Part shown: piece after piece, positions 54,318 through 64,000 of the stretch
Numbering within the stretch: position 1 is the stretch's first letter
Layout: each line of letters begins with the position of its first letter
From: Anastrepha obliqua
Taxonomy: Eukaryota > Arthropoda > Insecta > Diptera > Tephritidae
Assembly (NCBI RefSeq): GCF_027943255.1
Contig: NC_072897.1
Coordinates: 22,258,044-22,322,043, forward strand
DNA length: 64,000 bases
Direction: 5' to 3'
Notes under the pieces: model-generated
The model's database searches: none
What the model was told of the DNA's origin: nothing
Seen by the model: the letters and a program-made list of their open reading frames with translations, nothing else
Made by a program: the position numbers and the translations under genes

Positions 54318-55337
54318 TTATTTATTTCTGCAGAGAAAGTGTTCCATAGTCTCTTTCTCTGTAGGATCCCCCCAGCTTCTGCAAAGGGGGTTGTACGGAA
54401 TTCCAAGCTTCTCCGCGTGAGTGCCGATCACCCAGTGGCCAGTGATCACCGCGATGAGTTTGGAAATTGAATGGCGGGGGGTTCCTATCACCTTAAGCGT
54501 TCTGTTTATATCGTATTGAGGCCATAGTGCTTTTGAAATGGCACACGATGAGACGGACCTCCGTCTGTCTTGCGCTTTTCTTAGAAAGAAGTTGTGTAGT
54601 TTCCCTTTAACGATGGCCAAGGGGATACCAAGGGGTTCTGCCGCTTCCTTCCTGGCAAGCTCATCGGCAATTTCATTTCCCTCTATAATCCTGTGCCCAG
54701 GAACCCAGATGAGGGAGATGTTTCCTGCCCGTTCGAGGCGTTTAAGTTCCTCCTTACAGGAGTTCACGAGAAGAGAGCTGCAATGCGGCGACGACAGTGC
54801 CTTGATTGCAGCTTGGCTATCGGAAAAAATATTTATGTCTCCCTCCCAACAGCGATCCCGAAGCATTTTGCATGCCTGCAGGATCGCGAAGACCTCTGCT
54901 TGAAAGACGCTGCTTGTCTCCGGCTGTTTATAGGAGACCGAAATGTTGGCTGATTTGGAGTAGACCCCCGCTCCCACTCCAGACTCCATTTTGGATCCGT
55001 CAGTGAAAGCAGAGGCCTCTATATCCGCAACAACTCTCCCCTCTTTCCAATCTTGCCTGCTCGGAAAGATAGCCCTAGCACAGCCCTCAAAGTACAGTTC
55101 GCGGATGGAGAGGTCGGTGCGAATATCAGAGAAGGAAGGGGAGATCTGCTTTAAGATGCTGCTATGCCCAACAGGGAGTTGTCTCCAAAGGCCAAACTCC
55201 TTCAGTTTGATAGCACTCTGAGCAGCAATGGATTTAACCTGCAGATCCACAGGAATTAAGTGGAGTATAACGTTGAGCGCAGCGGTGGGACATGTTCTGC
55301 AGGCACCAGTGATGCCCACACATGCAGTTCTCTGCAC
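54318..55337 (-). pseudogene. LINE ORF2: connection and RNase H domains
   Basis: Contains GITGACRTCPTAALNV, then RNase H residues at SAFTDGSKMESGVGAG, QAEVFAILQACKML, NIFSDSQAAIKALS and WVPGHRIIEGNEIADELARK. The knuckle begins CRSWGDPTEKETMEHFLC, with W in place of the second Cys, and is cut off by the 3' truncation. Confidence 0.85.
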
Positions 55338-55382
55338 TCTCTCTAATTTAGTGAGGTTGTAGCCCTTCTGAAGAGCTAACCA

Positions 55383-55730
55383 CTAAACTAGGCAACCGTA
55401 TGTCAAAATTGGCAGAACCACTAAGTTGTACATCCAAAGTACGACACGTGGCTTGAGGCCAGATTTTTTGCCGAACATAGATTTACAGGCGTAGAAGACT
55501 ATATTAGCCTTCTTAACTCGATTTTCTATGTGCAGCTTCCAGTGGAGCTTGGGGTCAAGTATTACACCAAGATACTTGACTTCCGATGAAAGTGTAAGAC
55601 ACTGGTCGTTAAGTCTAGGAAGCTTAAACGGCGGGGGCTTGTATTTTGTGGTGAATAGCATCAACTCCGTTTTGTCAGAGTTGACTCTGAGACCGCTACT
55701 GGCGGCCCACCTGCTGAGTAGCCAGTGCAC
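55383..55730 (-). pseudogene. LINE ORF2: reverse transcriptase thumb
   Basis: WAASSGLRVNSDKTELMLFT then VKYLGVILDPKLHWKLHIE and YGCLV; it runs into 54318-55337 after a stop near 55383. The catalytic FADD/YADD motif lies in the deleted part. Confidence 0.82.
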
Positions 55731-55887
55731 CTTCCAAAATTTCAGCCATTACTGCCATTACCCCCCCCTGGTTTCACAGTGCTCTCGGATGTGACAGTCG
55801 ATCACTCTTTCAAACACCTTGAGAATAAAGGAGGTAAGACTTATAGGTCCGAAGTCCTTGGCCAGGACGTAGCCCCTCGTTCCTGCC

Positions 55888-56951
55888 TTAGGAATGAAGA
55901 CCACTTTGGTTTTTTAAGGATTCGCCTGCAGATTCAGCCCACTCCCCGTTCTCTCTTTTGACAAGAGTTTTACAGGAGTGGTCCTTGGATAGGATCCTGC
56001 TGAGTCTGGCCGAGTCTTTTACGGATTCGATGGATTCGCAGTACTCTTTCCAAGAGTTGCGCTTCGCATCTCTAATGGCTTTCTTATAAACTTTCAAAAT
56101 TTCCCGGTAATCTTGAAAGTTCCTTATTTGGTAACATTTGTTGAAGACTCCCCTAACCTTCTCTTTCAAGTCGGTCAGCGTTTTGCTCCACCAGGGAGGA
56201 AGTCTTTCTTGCTAAAGGATACTGGGCAGGCCACTTTGAAGGCAGTCTGATAGGACCCTTCTAAGTGTCTAACTTGCGTGTCCAGTTGTTCCTTAGTGGT
56301 AGTCAAGAACTTACTCCTATTCAGCTTCTTGCAGAAAACCCTGTGGAAAAGAGACCAGACTGTTCGTTTAGGGTTCCTGCGGGGTAGCAAGGTCTCCCGA
56401 ATGAAATCGATTTCGTAGAGGATCATCCTGTGGTCCGAAAACGAGTTCCTCTGGGAGACCGTCCAATTTTCAACCCTAACAGCAGATGTGTTTGTAGAAA
56501 GAGAGATATCAAGAACTTCCTCCCAACCATTTGATGTTCCCGATGCTGGGAAGACAAAAGTTGGGATGTTGCCCTTGTTCCAGATAAGTAAATTACGGCT
56601 TAGTATAAAATCAAACAGAGACTCACCCCGTTCATTGATCTCGCTGCTGCCCCAAATGGTGTGTCTGGCATTCGCGTCGCATCCGATCAGGATGTTCTCC
56701 TTCTTGGGCTGTAGAGTATCCACTAGATGCTGCAACTCCTCAGGAGGCGCCGATCTGTCGTGGGCCATGTAGGCAGATACCAAGCAGAAGCAACTACCAC
56801 TGGATGGTTCCACCCTGACCGCAGTCACATCCGGTGAACTGAAATTAGATAGCAAAAAGGCATTAATTGTGTTCCTTACTAGGATACAGGCCCTTGGCTT
56901 ACCATCAGTATGGACATAAAAGAGGTCATAGGATCTGTCCCTCAGTCCCAT
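55888..56951 (-). pseudogene. LINE ORF2: APE-type endonuclease and linker
   Basis: 56175-56951 reads CFCLVSAYMAHDRSAPPEEL, ILIGCDANARHTIWGSSEIN, NGWEEVLDISLS and SFSDHRMILYE. The catalytic Asp/Asn (GCDAN) and SDH are intact. 55888-56169 continues with KKAIRDAKRNSWKEYCESIE in a shifted frame. The first part of the endonuclease (about 60-70 residues) lies in the damaged 56952-57100 stretch. Confidence 0.85.
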
Positions 56952-57104
56952 GATTTTATGCTGCTAGATCCAAGGCTCCAGTATCAGGCAGACATCGATG
57001 ACCTCCTCCCGGTGGGTGACTCTTAGGTTATCTGTGGCTAGTTTTAAATGACGAAGGTTAATTTGTAATACTTTTAACAGACTGTTCAAAAGTGTTACTT
57101 ACCT

Positions 57105-58499
57105 TTACGACTGCTCCCTCAGTTCAGAAACTGCGTCCGTCCCAGACAGCCGCAGATCGTCGAGCAGCTTGTTGGTGTCATCCCCCAATTTCTGCAGGTC
57201 ATCGTCCAGGGCGACAGAGGCGGGGAAGACCTTCACTTTGGCCAACCTGAGGCCAAAGCGAAGTTTGAACTGCTGTTTTTCGAGTGCCTCCAGCGACTCG
57301 TTGTTAATCAGCAGTAATATGGCTGAGCTATGCTGCTGAGGTTCTTCTAATTTGATGACAGACCAGTCATCCATAGGAACCTCAGGGTTCTGAAGCTTGA
57401 GACACGGGACAATTTCCGAACTGTCCAGCTCCATTTTCGGCAACCAGATTCTGGCTCGTGGTCGCCTGGGAATTTCTGAGGCAGGGATGAGCTTTAGCGA
57501 AAGCCCTTCCCAGGCGTTGCTAACCGTAGCAAGGCTCTTCTCCAGAAACTCTTTCGAGTACTGATTGGCACATTTTATCACCCTACAGCCTCGACAGATT
57601 TCACCCGAGTCGAAGAGAGGTGCTGGCCCTTTCTTATCCATGAGGTGTCTGACGACCATACCCGATAGCCGTCCCTCAATGGCATCCCAAAGGGGTAACA
57701 CCGCTCTTCCACTATTGGTTTTCGCGTCCACGAGGGCAACTTGGAGATGATCTCTGGCCACCTCACTGTAAGCCGGCCTCGAGGCCGCGCCTGCCGCACT
57801 GGTTGAAGGGCCCCCAGCCCCCTGGGTTGAGGAGTATTTGCTCCTTTTGGCCACGCGTCCACTCACATCCTGTGAGCAGTTACGTTTAGCCGAGCTCCGT
57901 GCCGGTTTTGGCTGTTGGTGTAGTTGTTGTTGTGGCTGGATTAATTTTGCTGCAGACGCGGCCTCGTACTCTCTGATCGCGGCCTCGTACTTCACACGGT
58001 CCTCAGCGTCCCGCTCGTGCGCTTTACCGGCTTGTTCATTCTTGGCAATCTTTGCCAGAATGATTTTCGCCCTCAGGTAGCGCGCTTTGAGCAGGGTACC
58101 GGACGACTTCTTGTTCTTTTTCTTTTTGGTGACCTTCGCAGTGGTCACCGGGGCATTGCCAGGGGTCACCTTGGCGACCTTACCAGAGGCCCCCAAGGAA
58201 ACCTTACCAGAGGCCGCCTTGATTTCCTCACCAGAGCTCGTCTTGGTAGCCGACTGGAGAAGGCTTGGTCGTAGAAGCGGGGTGCTGTGTCTTGCACCGC
58301 TCGAACATGGCTCGACGATCGTTTCCTGGCTGGAGGCCAGAAGATCGTCCTTGTAGAGAGTTCCCAGCACACTCTCCGTCAACTCCTTAACTAATTCTTT
58401 TGTTTTATTTATTTTTGAATCCATTTGCTTTTTGGTCCCACGCGTAGGCACGGAAGGGATGGTCCGCCACGGCAGAGCCGGCATGCCGTGGTAAGGCAC
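57105..58499 (-). CDS. LINE ORF1 protein (nucleic-acid chaperone-like)
   Basis: 464 codons, uninterrupted. N-terminal half is Lys/Ser/Ala-rich and low complexity, with a heptad-like helical stretch (LKARYLRAKIILAKIAKNEQ). The C-terminal half (from about residue 250: LQVALVDAKTNSGRAVLPLW to LAKVKVFPASV) resembles the DUF4780-type domain often found in insect LINE ORF1 proteins. ORF1 proteins coat the RNA; the role here is inferred from position. The first ATG is in the 5' region (MPYHGMPALPW); the ATG of MDSKINKTKELVKEL 26 codons in is the likelier start. Confidence 0.75.
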   Translation of the reverse strand: MPYHGMPALPWRTIPSVPTRGTKKQMDSKINKTKELVKELTESVLGTLYKDDLLASSQETIVEPCSSGARHSTPLLRPSLLQSATKTSSGEEIKAASGKVSLGASGKVAKVTPGNAPVTTAKVTKKKKNKKSSGTLLKARYLRAKIILAKIAKNEQAGKAHERDAEDRVKYEAAIREYEAASAAKLIQPQQQLHQQPKPARSSAKRNCSQDVSGRVAKRSKYSSTQGAGGPSTSAAGAASRPAYSEVARDHLQVALVDAKTNSGRAVLPLWDAIEGRLSGMVVRHLMDKKGPAPLFDSGEICRGCRVIKCANQYSKEFLEKSLATVSNAWEGLSLKLIPASEIPRRPRARIWLPKMELDSSEIVPCLKLQNPEVPMDDWSVIKLEEPQQHSSAILLLINNESLEALEKQQFKLRFGLRLAKVKVFPASVALDDDLQKLGDDTNKLLDDLRLSGTDAVSELREQS

Positions 58500-58771
58500 T
58501 TAATACAACCGAGCTAGCCTGGGCGTCGGAGGGGACCGTTAAAGACTGGTTGTTTAGACACTACCAGCCATGCAGCTCTCGGCACGGGTACCTCGACACC
58601 TTAGCTTAAAGTGCTGACAAGGTTATACCGCCTTGTCATCGGTGGACAGAGCCTCGTTAGCGAAAACAGGGAGTACCAAGTCCATGGCATCAGGTCCTGG
58701 ACAGTGGGTAGAGGTTGCCAATTTGAGAGGAGTGGCTATATTGTTCGCATCACTTTCCCATTTAACCCCCC

Positions 58772-59454
58772 TGGTGAATGCTTTAGTGCAGTGTATTTTT
58801 CATGCCGCTCCGTGACTGGGGTCTCGAGATATAGGTCAAAACGTAGACCCGGGTAACCTTTGGTTGTGTATGTACAATATGGGTAACAAAAGGGAGCTGT
58901 TGATGATTGCTATATTATAGAGTATTTTTAATGCCCCTTTGTAACTAGGGTCTCGAGATATAGACCAAAACGTGGACCTGGATAACACTAGGATGTGTTT
59001 GAACCACTTGAGTATCCATTGTAAGTTGTTGATAAATGCTAATGAAAAGAGGACTTTTCTTTTCGCTGGGTAACTAAGGATTCCAGATATAGACCAATTG
59101 GGAACTCGCCTTCAGGTTAAGAGATTGCATTCTTATGTACTACAACCGGTTAAAATGGTCCACGAACAGGTAAATAATATTTTCAGTGTGTTGACATTTC
59201 ATCATTTGTAGAAATTTCTTAAGTCACATTTTCCACTTATTTTCAGATCTACATGTACAGAAAAAAGTTAGTGCCATGAATTTTTATTCTTATCGATTGA
59301 TGGTTCGTCCACAAGAACAAAATTATATCTTGAGATGTCGTAAACTATATCATCAGTACATCGTTGATATGTATGCCAAAATAGAAACAGAACGTCTTAA
59401 TTTTATTCGTTTCAACCAAGCAAAATTGAGATCTCACAATATATTCATTTTCAA
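58772..59454 (+). mobile_element. Older Helitron hosting copy 2 (minisatellite and Rep fragment)
   Basis: Minisatellite units at 58772-59090 (GTGACTGGGGTCTCGAGATA), then sequence identical in order to the reverse strand of 20798-21240, ending with the Rep N fragment at 59276-59454. Confidence 0.75.
59274..59454 (+). pseudogene. Helitron-like N domain fragment with intron-like upstream sequence
   Basis: SAMNFYSYRLMVRPQEQNYI and DMYAKIETERLNFIRFNQAK. Just upstream, CACGAACAGGTAAATAAT (near 59170) and TTATTTTCAG (near 59246) look like a 5' and 3' splice site about 77 bp apart. Interrupted at 59455 by copy 2. Confidence 0.7.
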
Positions 59455-60630
59455 TCTATATATTATTATATACTATATATATAAATTCAGCCGTTTTTCG
59501 CGTTGTGATGAACTTTACGGAGAATGGCTCAACCGGTTTTAACCAAACTTTGCCACATTGAAGAGACACATGTGGTGAAGGTTTGTAACTATTTTTGGTT
59601 AAAATCTCCTTTACTTCTTCGTCATCACACAGTATACACGAGGCGGCGTTCTTTTTACGCGTGTGGTTGTTATTGTAAACGGTTGCATGGAGCGTACATT
59701 TTACTCACATATGTACAAGTTAACGCAGCAGTATTTATGCCTAAATTTTCATTCCATTACATATATTTCAATGGAATGCAAACATACATACATATTCATA
59801 TATTCATACAGCAGTGGCTGCACGCCTGCATTCGCATAGAATAGAAACATACAAATTAGCAGGCACAGCTGTAGCTGACCGCCTGCAATAATTAATCGTA
59901 ACACAATGCTGCTGTGACTAACTTAACACTTTGCTTAAATACTTCTTCTTTACACCCACACTTCGGAATAACCGAAGCAAAACCATTAGCTCAACGAACC
60001 TGAACAGGTCGTCGCTAAAAAAGTATAATACTTAAGCAAGGCCGTTTTCTTAGAAGATTACCAAAGGTTATCAGTAATAGTGCATAGTGAAAGTAAGTGT
60101 TAAAACTAACAAGAAAGTGTTTTATTTGGTAAAGTGTTCAAGTGAAGCAGTTTCCAGGCATCAGCCAAAGAGATAAACAAAGTGCGTCAGAAATATTTAA
60201 GAGAAGAGATGGTTTTCACATTTTCCAACGATATTTTCACGAAAAATTTACAAAATATGTATTAATTTTGCCAACGATTGATAACAAGTGAAACAGTGAA
60301 TAAATGGTGTGAAAAATACACACAACAGAAATCGGTAAATATAATTAATATTTCAGAAGTTTTTACTTAAGATATTTAAGAAAAGATATTGTTTTCACAC
60401 TTTCCGTAGATATTTTCAAGAAAAATTTCAAAAATATATATTATTTTTGCTGATCATTTCCCATTTCTGTTCTGCGTAATTTTCATTTCAACGCGTGCTC
60501 ACAGTTCAATTATATTTTTAAAATGTGGCGCTAACAGTATGTTAATTTGAATTCCAGTTTAAAAACAAGAAAAGTAGGAATCAAGAGCTCAGAGTAACAT
60601 AAAGAAGACCACTTTGATTCGGTAAAAGAA

Positions 60631-61223
60631 ATGCCAAGAGGTAGAAGACATGCTAACATCGGACGTAATACACGTCACAATAGAAATGTGCAAAATCACA
60701 GACAAAATGAAAGTGAGGAAAATCATGCTGATAGATTAAGTCAACAAAGAGATCGTACTAGGTCACGTTCTCAAAATCGGCCAATAAATATCAATTCTGT
60801 AAATTTGAATGGTGCAGCATTTCAATATAATCCACAACTTGACTATTCATCTCACAAATACTATACGTTGTCATTGGAAGTATGGATAAAATTTGCAGAT
60901 TTTGTCAAGCATTGAAATTCAAATCTGAAACACCAGCCATGTGTTGCGCTGCAGGAAAAGTTCGTTTACCAGACATACAATATCCGCCCGAACCATTAGC
61001 TACATTATTATCGGGAACATCACCCGATTCCAAACATTTTCTTGAAAAAATTTCCACATATAACTCATGTTTTCAAATGACATCTTTTGGTGCTGGAAAA
61101 ATTATAACCGATAACTTCATGCCAACGTTCAAGGTAATACATAAACTTCAACGTTCAACAACATTCGCTGACACATCTAATGAATCATTAGATGTTATGG
61201 ACACAAATTATGGCCTCTTTTAG
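60631..61223 (+). pseudogene. Helitron copy 2, N-terminal segments
   Basis: Arg-rich start MPRGRRHANIGRNTRHNR (60631-60915) and, in an overlapping shifted frame, the cysteine-rich segment ICRFCQALKF...NSCFQMTSFGAGKI (60882-61223). Both the frame change and the closing TAG are shared with copy 1. Differences from copy 1 are a few substitutions only (for example LDVMD versus LDFMD). Confidence 0.85.
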
Positions 61224-61224
61224 A

Positions 61225-62336
61225 TTCTAGGGCAAGCATATCATTTAATAGGTTCATTACTACCACTACCCGATCAAGAGTCAAAATTTTTGCAAATTTA
61301 TTTCATTAATGAGAACGATGATGAACTTGAAGCACGGTGTGCATTTTCCAGAAATATAAACAGAGTCATTCTGAGAGAGTTACAAGATTTATTACACACA
61401 CACAATGTTTTAGTGCAAAGTTTTAGAACAACAACAATCGAAAGATTGTCATCTGATAATCATAAAATTAAAATTGATGCAAATAAAACGCCTGCCGGCG
61501 AACATCGTGGAAGATACAATCAACCAACTTCAAGCAACGAGGTTGCAATTGTTATATCTGGAGATGAATTTCAACCAAGAGATATTGTTTTGCAAAGAAG
61601 AAATCATACACTGCAACGTGTTAATGAAACGCATCGAAAATATGATGCATTACAATATCCTCTTATGTTCTGTTGTGGTGAAGATGGTTATTCGATTGAT
61701 ATAAAACAAATAAAACCAGCAAATGGTCAAGAAACAAATAAAACTGTAAGCGCAAAGAATTATTATGCATACAGAATCATGATAAGAGAAAATCAAGAGA
61801 ATCACATTTTAAAATGTGAAAATAGAAACAGAACGATTGAATTACATTAGATTCAACCAAATAAAATTACGCTGTGACGAATACATACATTTACGAGATG
61901 CAATTAACACCGATACCAACGTTAATAACATTGGTCAAATGGTAATATTACCTTCATCGTATACAGGCAGTCCAAGGCATATGCATGAATACGCCCAAGA
62001 TGCAATGTGTTATGTCAGAAATTATGGTCGACCCGACTTATTCATAACTTTCACATGCAATCCGAAATGGGATGATATTAAGAATCATTTATATACTGGG
62101 CAATCAACTACTGATAGGCATGACATTACTGCAAGAGTGTTTAGACGAAAGCTACAGTCTCTAATGGATTTCAATGTAAAACATAAAGTTTACGGAGATG
62201 TACAATGTCAAAAAAGAGGCTTGCCTCATGCGCATATTTTTATTTGGTTAAAACAAAAACTAACCACAGATAAAATTGATCATATTATATGTGCTGAAAT
62301 TCCAGATATAAAGGAAGATCCAGAATTACATACTTC
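61225..62336 (+). pseudogene. Helitron copy 2, N domain and Rep core
   Basis: Reads GQAYHLIGSLLPLPDQES, FINENDDELEARCAF, then the N domain. A deletion of about 14 codons after NHILKC shifts the frame near 61820. The Rep core follows (YVRNYGRPDLFITFTCNPKW) with the intact-looking KRGLPHAHIFIWL. The stretch before it (FMYSVEWK in copy 1) is deleted. It ends at DPELHT, where the LINE begins. Confidence 0.88.
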
Positions 62337-64000
62337 TTCTTCTTAATTGGCGCGATAACCGCTTACGCGATTTTGGCCGAGCTTAATAAAGCGCGCCAGT
62401 CGTTTCTTTCTCGTGCTAACCGGCGCCAGTTGGACACACCAAGTGAAGCCAAGTCCTTCTCCACCAGATCTTTCCAACGCAGAGGAGGCCTTCCTCTTCC
62501 TCTGCTACCACCAGCTGGTACCGCATCGAATACTTTCAAAGCCGGAGCGTTTGTGTCCATTCGGACGACATGTCCCAGCCAACGAAGCCGCTGGATCTTT
62601 ATTCGCTGCGCTATGTCTATGTCGTCGTAAAGCTCATACAGCTCATCGTTACATCGTCTGCGATACTCGCCGTTGCCAACGTGCAAAGGTCCAAAAATCT
62701 TACGCAGAATCTTTCTCTCGAATACTCCAAGCGTCGCTTCATCGGATGTTGTCATCGTCCAAGCTTCTGCGCCATACGTCAGGACGGGCATGATGAGAGT
62801 CTTGTAGAGTGTTAGTTTTGTTCGTCGAGAGAGGACTTTACTGCTCAGTTGCCTACTTAGTCCAAAGTAGCACTTGTTGGCAAGAGAGATTCTACTTTGG
62901 ATTTCAAGGCTGACATTGTTATAGGTGTTAATGCTGGTTCCTAAATACACGAAGTCTTTTACAACCTCAAAATTATAACTGTCTACAGTGACGTGGGTGC
63001 CGATACGCGAATGCGCCGACTGTTTGTTTGAAGACAGGAGGTACTTCGTTTTGTCCTCGTTCACCACCAGACCCATTCGCTTTGCCTCTTTATCCAGTTG
63101 TGAGAAGGCAGAACTAACAGCGCGGTTGTTAAGGCCGATGATATCGATATCATCGGCATACGCCAACAATTGTACGCTCTTATAAAATATTGTGCCTGAG
63201 CGATTAAGTTCTGCGGCTCGTACGATGCTCTCCAACATCAGGTTAAAGAAGTCACACGACAGTGAGTCACCCTGCCTGAAACCTCGTTTGGTATCAAACG
63301 GCTCGGAGAGGTCCTTCCCAATTCTGACGGCGCTGCTGGTGTTGAGCAACGTCATCTTACATAGCCGTATTAGTTTTGCGGGGATACCAAATTCAGACAT
63401 AGCGGCATACAGGTAACTCCTTTCCGTACTGTCGAATGCAGCTTTGAAGTCGACGAAAAGATGGTGTGTGTCGATTCTCCTTTCGTGGGTCTTTTCCAAG
63501 ATTTGGCGTATTGTGAATATTTGGTCGATGGTAGACTTTCCAGGTCTGAAGCCACACTGATAAGGTCCAATCAGTTGGTTGACGGTGGGCTTCAGCCTTT
63601 CACACAATACGCTCGCTAGAACCTTATAGGCGATATTTAGAAGACTAATCCCGCGGTAATTGGCACAAATTGCAGGATCGCCCTTCTTATGGATTGGGCA
63701 GAGCACACTTAAATTCCAATCGGCAGGCATGCTTTCATCCGACCATATTTTGCATAGGAGCTGATGCATGCACCTTACCAGCTCCTCGCCGCCATGTTTG
63801 AATAGCTCAGCCGGCAGTCCGTCGGCGCCCGCGGCTTTGTTGTTCTTTAGGCGCGTTATCGCTATTCTCACCTCGTCATGATCGGGTAACGGAACTACAA
63901 TTCCGTCGTCAACGATTGGGGTATCGGGATCTTCACATTCTCTATGACATGCGCAGCTGTCACTGTTTAACAGGTTCGAGAAGTGTTCCCTCCATAATTT
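62337..64000 (-). mobile_element. RTE-like LINE, running off the window
   Basis: Minus strand, 3' end AATTAAGAAGAAGAAG at 62337, only about 25 bases after the stop codon. Inserted in Helitron copy 2 after GAATTACATAC. The same 3' end occurs at 29826-29836. The other end and any target duplication are outside the window. Confidence 0.85.
62363..64000 (-). CDS. LINE reverse transcriptase, open to the window edge (partial)
   Basis: The frame is open from the window edge (no stop in the last 129 bases upstream of the first internal ATG at 63871). Motifs: NNKAAGADGLPAELFKHGGE, CPIHKKGDPAICANYRGISL, YQCGFRPGKSTIDQIFTIRQ, VDFKAAFDSTERSYLYAAM, KRGFRQGDSLSCDFFNLML and the catalytic LLAYADDIDIIG. The C-terminal part is DFVYLGTSINTYNNVS to GRGRPPLRWKDLVEKDL. 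No RNase H follows. Likely RTE-related, but clade not certain. The endonuclease should lie beyond base 64000. This is the best preserved reverse transcriptase in the window. Confidence 0.88.
   Translation of the reverse strand, partial: KLWREHFSNLLNSDSCACHRECEDPDTPIVDDGIVVPLPDHDEVRIAITRLKNNKAAGADGLPAELFKHGGEELVRCMHQLLCKIWSDESMPADWNLSVLCPIHKKGDPAICANYRGISLLNIAYKVLASVLCERLKPTVNQLIGPYQCGFRPGKSTIDQIFTIRQILEKTHERRIDTHHLFVDFKAAFDSTERSYLYAAMSEFGIPAKLIRLCKMTLLNTSSAVRIGKDLSEPFDTKRGFRQGDSLSCDFFNLMLESIVRAAELNRSGTIFYKSVQLLAYADDIDIIGLNNRAVSSAFSQLDKEAKRMGLVVNEDKTKYLLSSNKQSAHSRIGTHVTVDSYNFEVVKDFVYLGTSINTYNNVSLEIQSRISLANKCYFGLSRQLSSKVLSRRTKLTLYKTLIMPVLTYGAEAWTMTTSDEATLGVFERKILRKIFGPLHVGNGEYRRRCNDELYELYDDIDIAQRIKIQRLRWLGHVVRMDTNAPALKVFDAVPAGGSRGRGRPPLRWKDLVEKDLASLGVSNWRRLARERNDWRALLSSAKIA

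Larger units (their letters stand above)
54318..58771 (-). mobile_element. Two-ORF LINE (R1/LOA type), nearly full length at its 5' side
   Basis: The minus strand runs 5' UTR (58500-58771), ORF1, endonuclease, part of the reverse transcriptase, RNase H. The 5' end joins Helitron minisatellite at 58771-58772. The 3' end is missing: the last codons lack the final knuckle, and there is no tail. Reverse-transcriptase sequence is lost between about 55735 and 55900. Confidence 0.85.
59455..62336 (+). mobile_element. Defective Helitron, copy 2
   Basis: 5' end A|TCTATATATTATTATATACT at 59455. It matches copy 1 (reverse strand) through the 5' non-coding part and the protein N-terminal half. It is uninterrupted where copy 1 carries the hAT-like element and the LINE. 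At 62337 it is itself interrupted by a LINE that runs off the window. Confidence 0.9.

Noticed and set aside
57565..58372. Several frames overlapping LINE ORF1 on both strands
   Set aside because: Shadows of the G+C-rich ORF1 at 57105-58499.

Overview
The window looks like a repeat-dense island of a dipteran genome. The best guess is a true fruit fly (Tephritidae). Reasons: strong A+T bias, dispersed (TACA)/(TATG) runs, a tRNA-headed SINE of a type I associate with tephritids, and insect families of Helitron, mariner, hAT, R1/LOA/I-type LINEs and gypsy/errantivirus-like elements. I see no intact host gene and no bacterial-type feature. Almost every base that can be named belongs to a transposable element. 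Clade names come from recognised motifs, not from database searches.

Layout. 1-3177: a DNA transposon with long terminal inverted repeats (TIRs), carrying a rearranged arthropod 'orphan' gene; its right TIR is split by a 1.15 kb insert with a mariner remnant. 4053-4686: a Helitron 5' fragment. 5092-20797 (minus): a Helitron encoding a dead Rep/helicase. It is interrupted by a hAT-like element (8506-12672, itself containing an R1-type LINE) and by an I/LOA-type LINE (13562-19914). That LINE is interrupted by a young LTR retrotransposon (14956-19090) whose gag-to-reverse-transcriptase region is replaced by what looks like a captured host fatty-acid-binding-protein mRNA. 20798-21965: an older Helitron that hosts the previous one.

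22493-48733: a second, larger copy of the same hAT-like family (copy 2). It contains a LINE fragment (23212-25210), a 17.3 kb errantivirus-like provirus (25733-43080, duplicated site TGCA), another LINE (43345-45839) and a hAT element with a perfect 8 bp target duplication (45931-48235). The provirus has itself collected a mariner, a complete non-autonomous Helitron, a SINE, LINE pieces, an LTR-like pair of direct repeats and a composite element called B1 here. 48734-53166: a second composite (B2), related to B1 but with its central segment inverted.

53173-59454: a terminal piece of the hAT-like family, Helitron pieces with the same 126 bp-type minisatellite, and a nearly full-length two-ORF LINE. 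59455-62336 (plus): a second copy of the defective Helitron, inserted at the same position of the same older Helitron as copy 1. It supplies empty sites that date the insertions in copy 1. 62337-64000: a LINE whose reverse transcriptase is open to the window edge.

How the parts relate. The nesting gives a readable order of events: older Helitron, then the defective Helitron, then the hAT-like element and I/LOA-type LINE, then the LTR element carrying the fatty-acid-binding-protein copy. The last is youngest because its LTRs are nearly identical. The enzymes are mostly dead, so movement was probably in trans.
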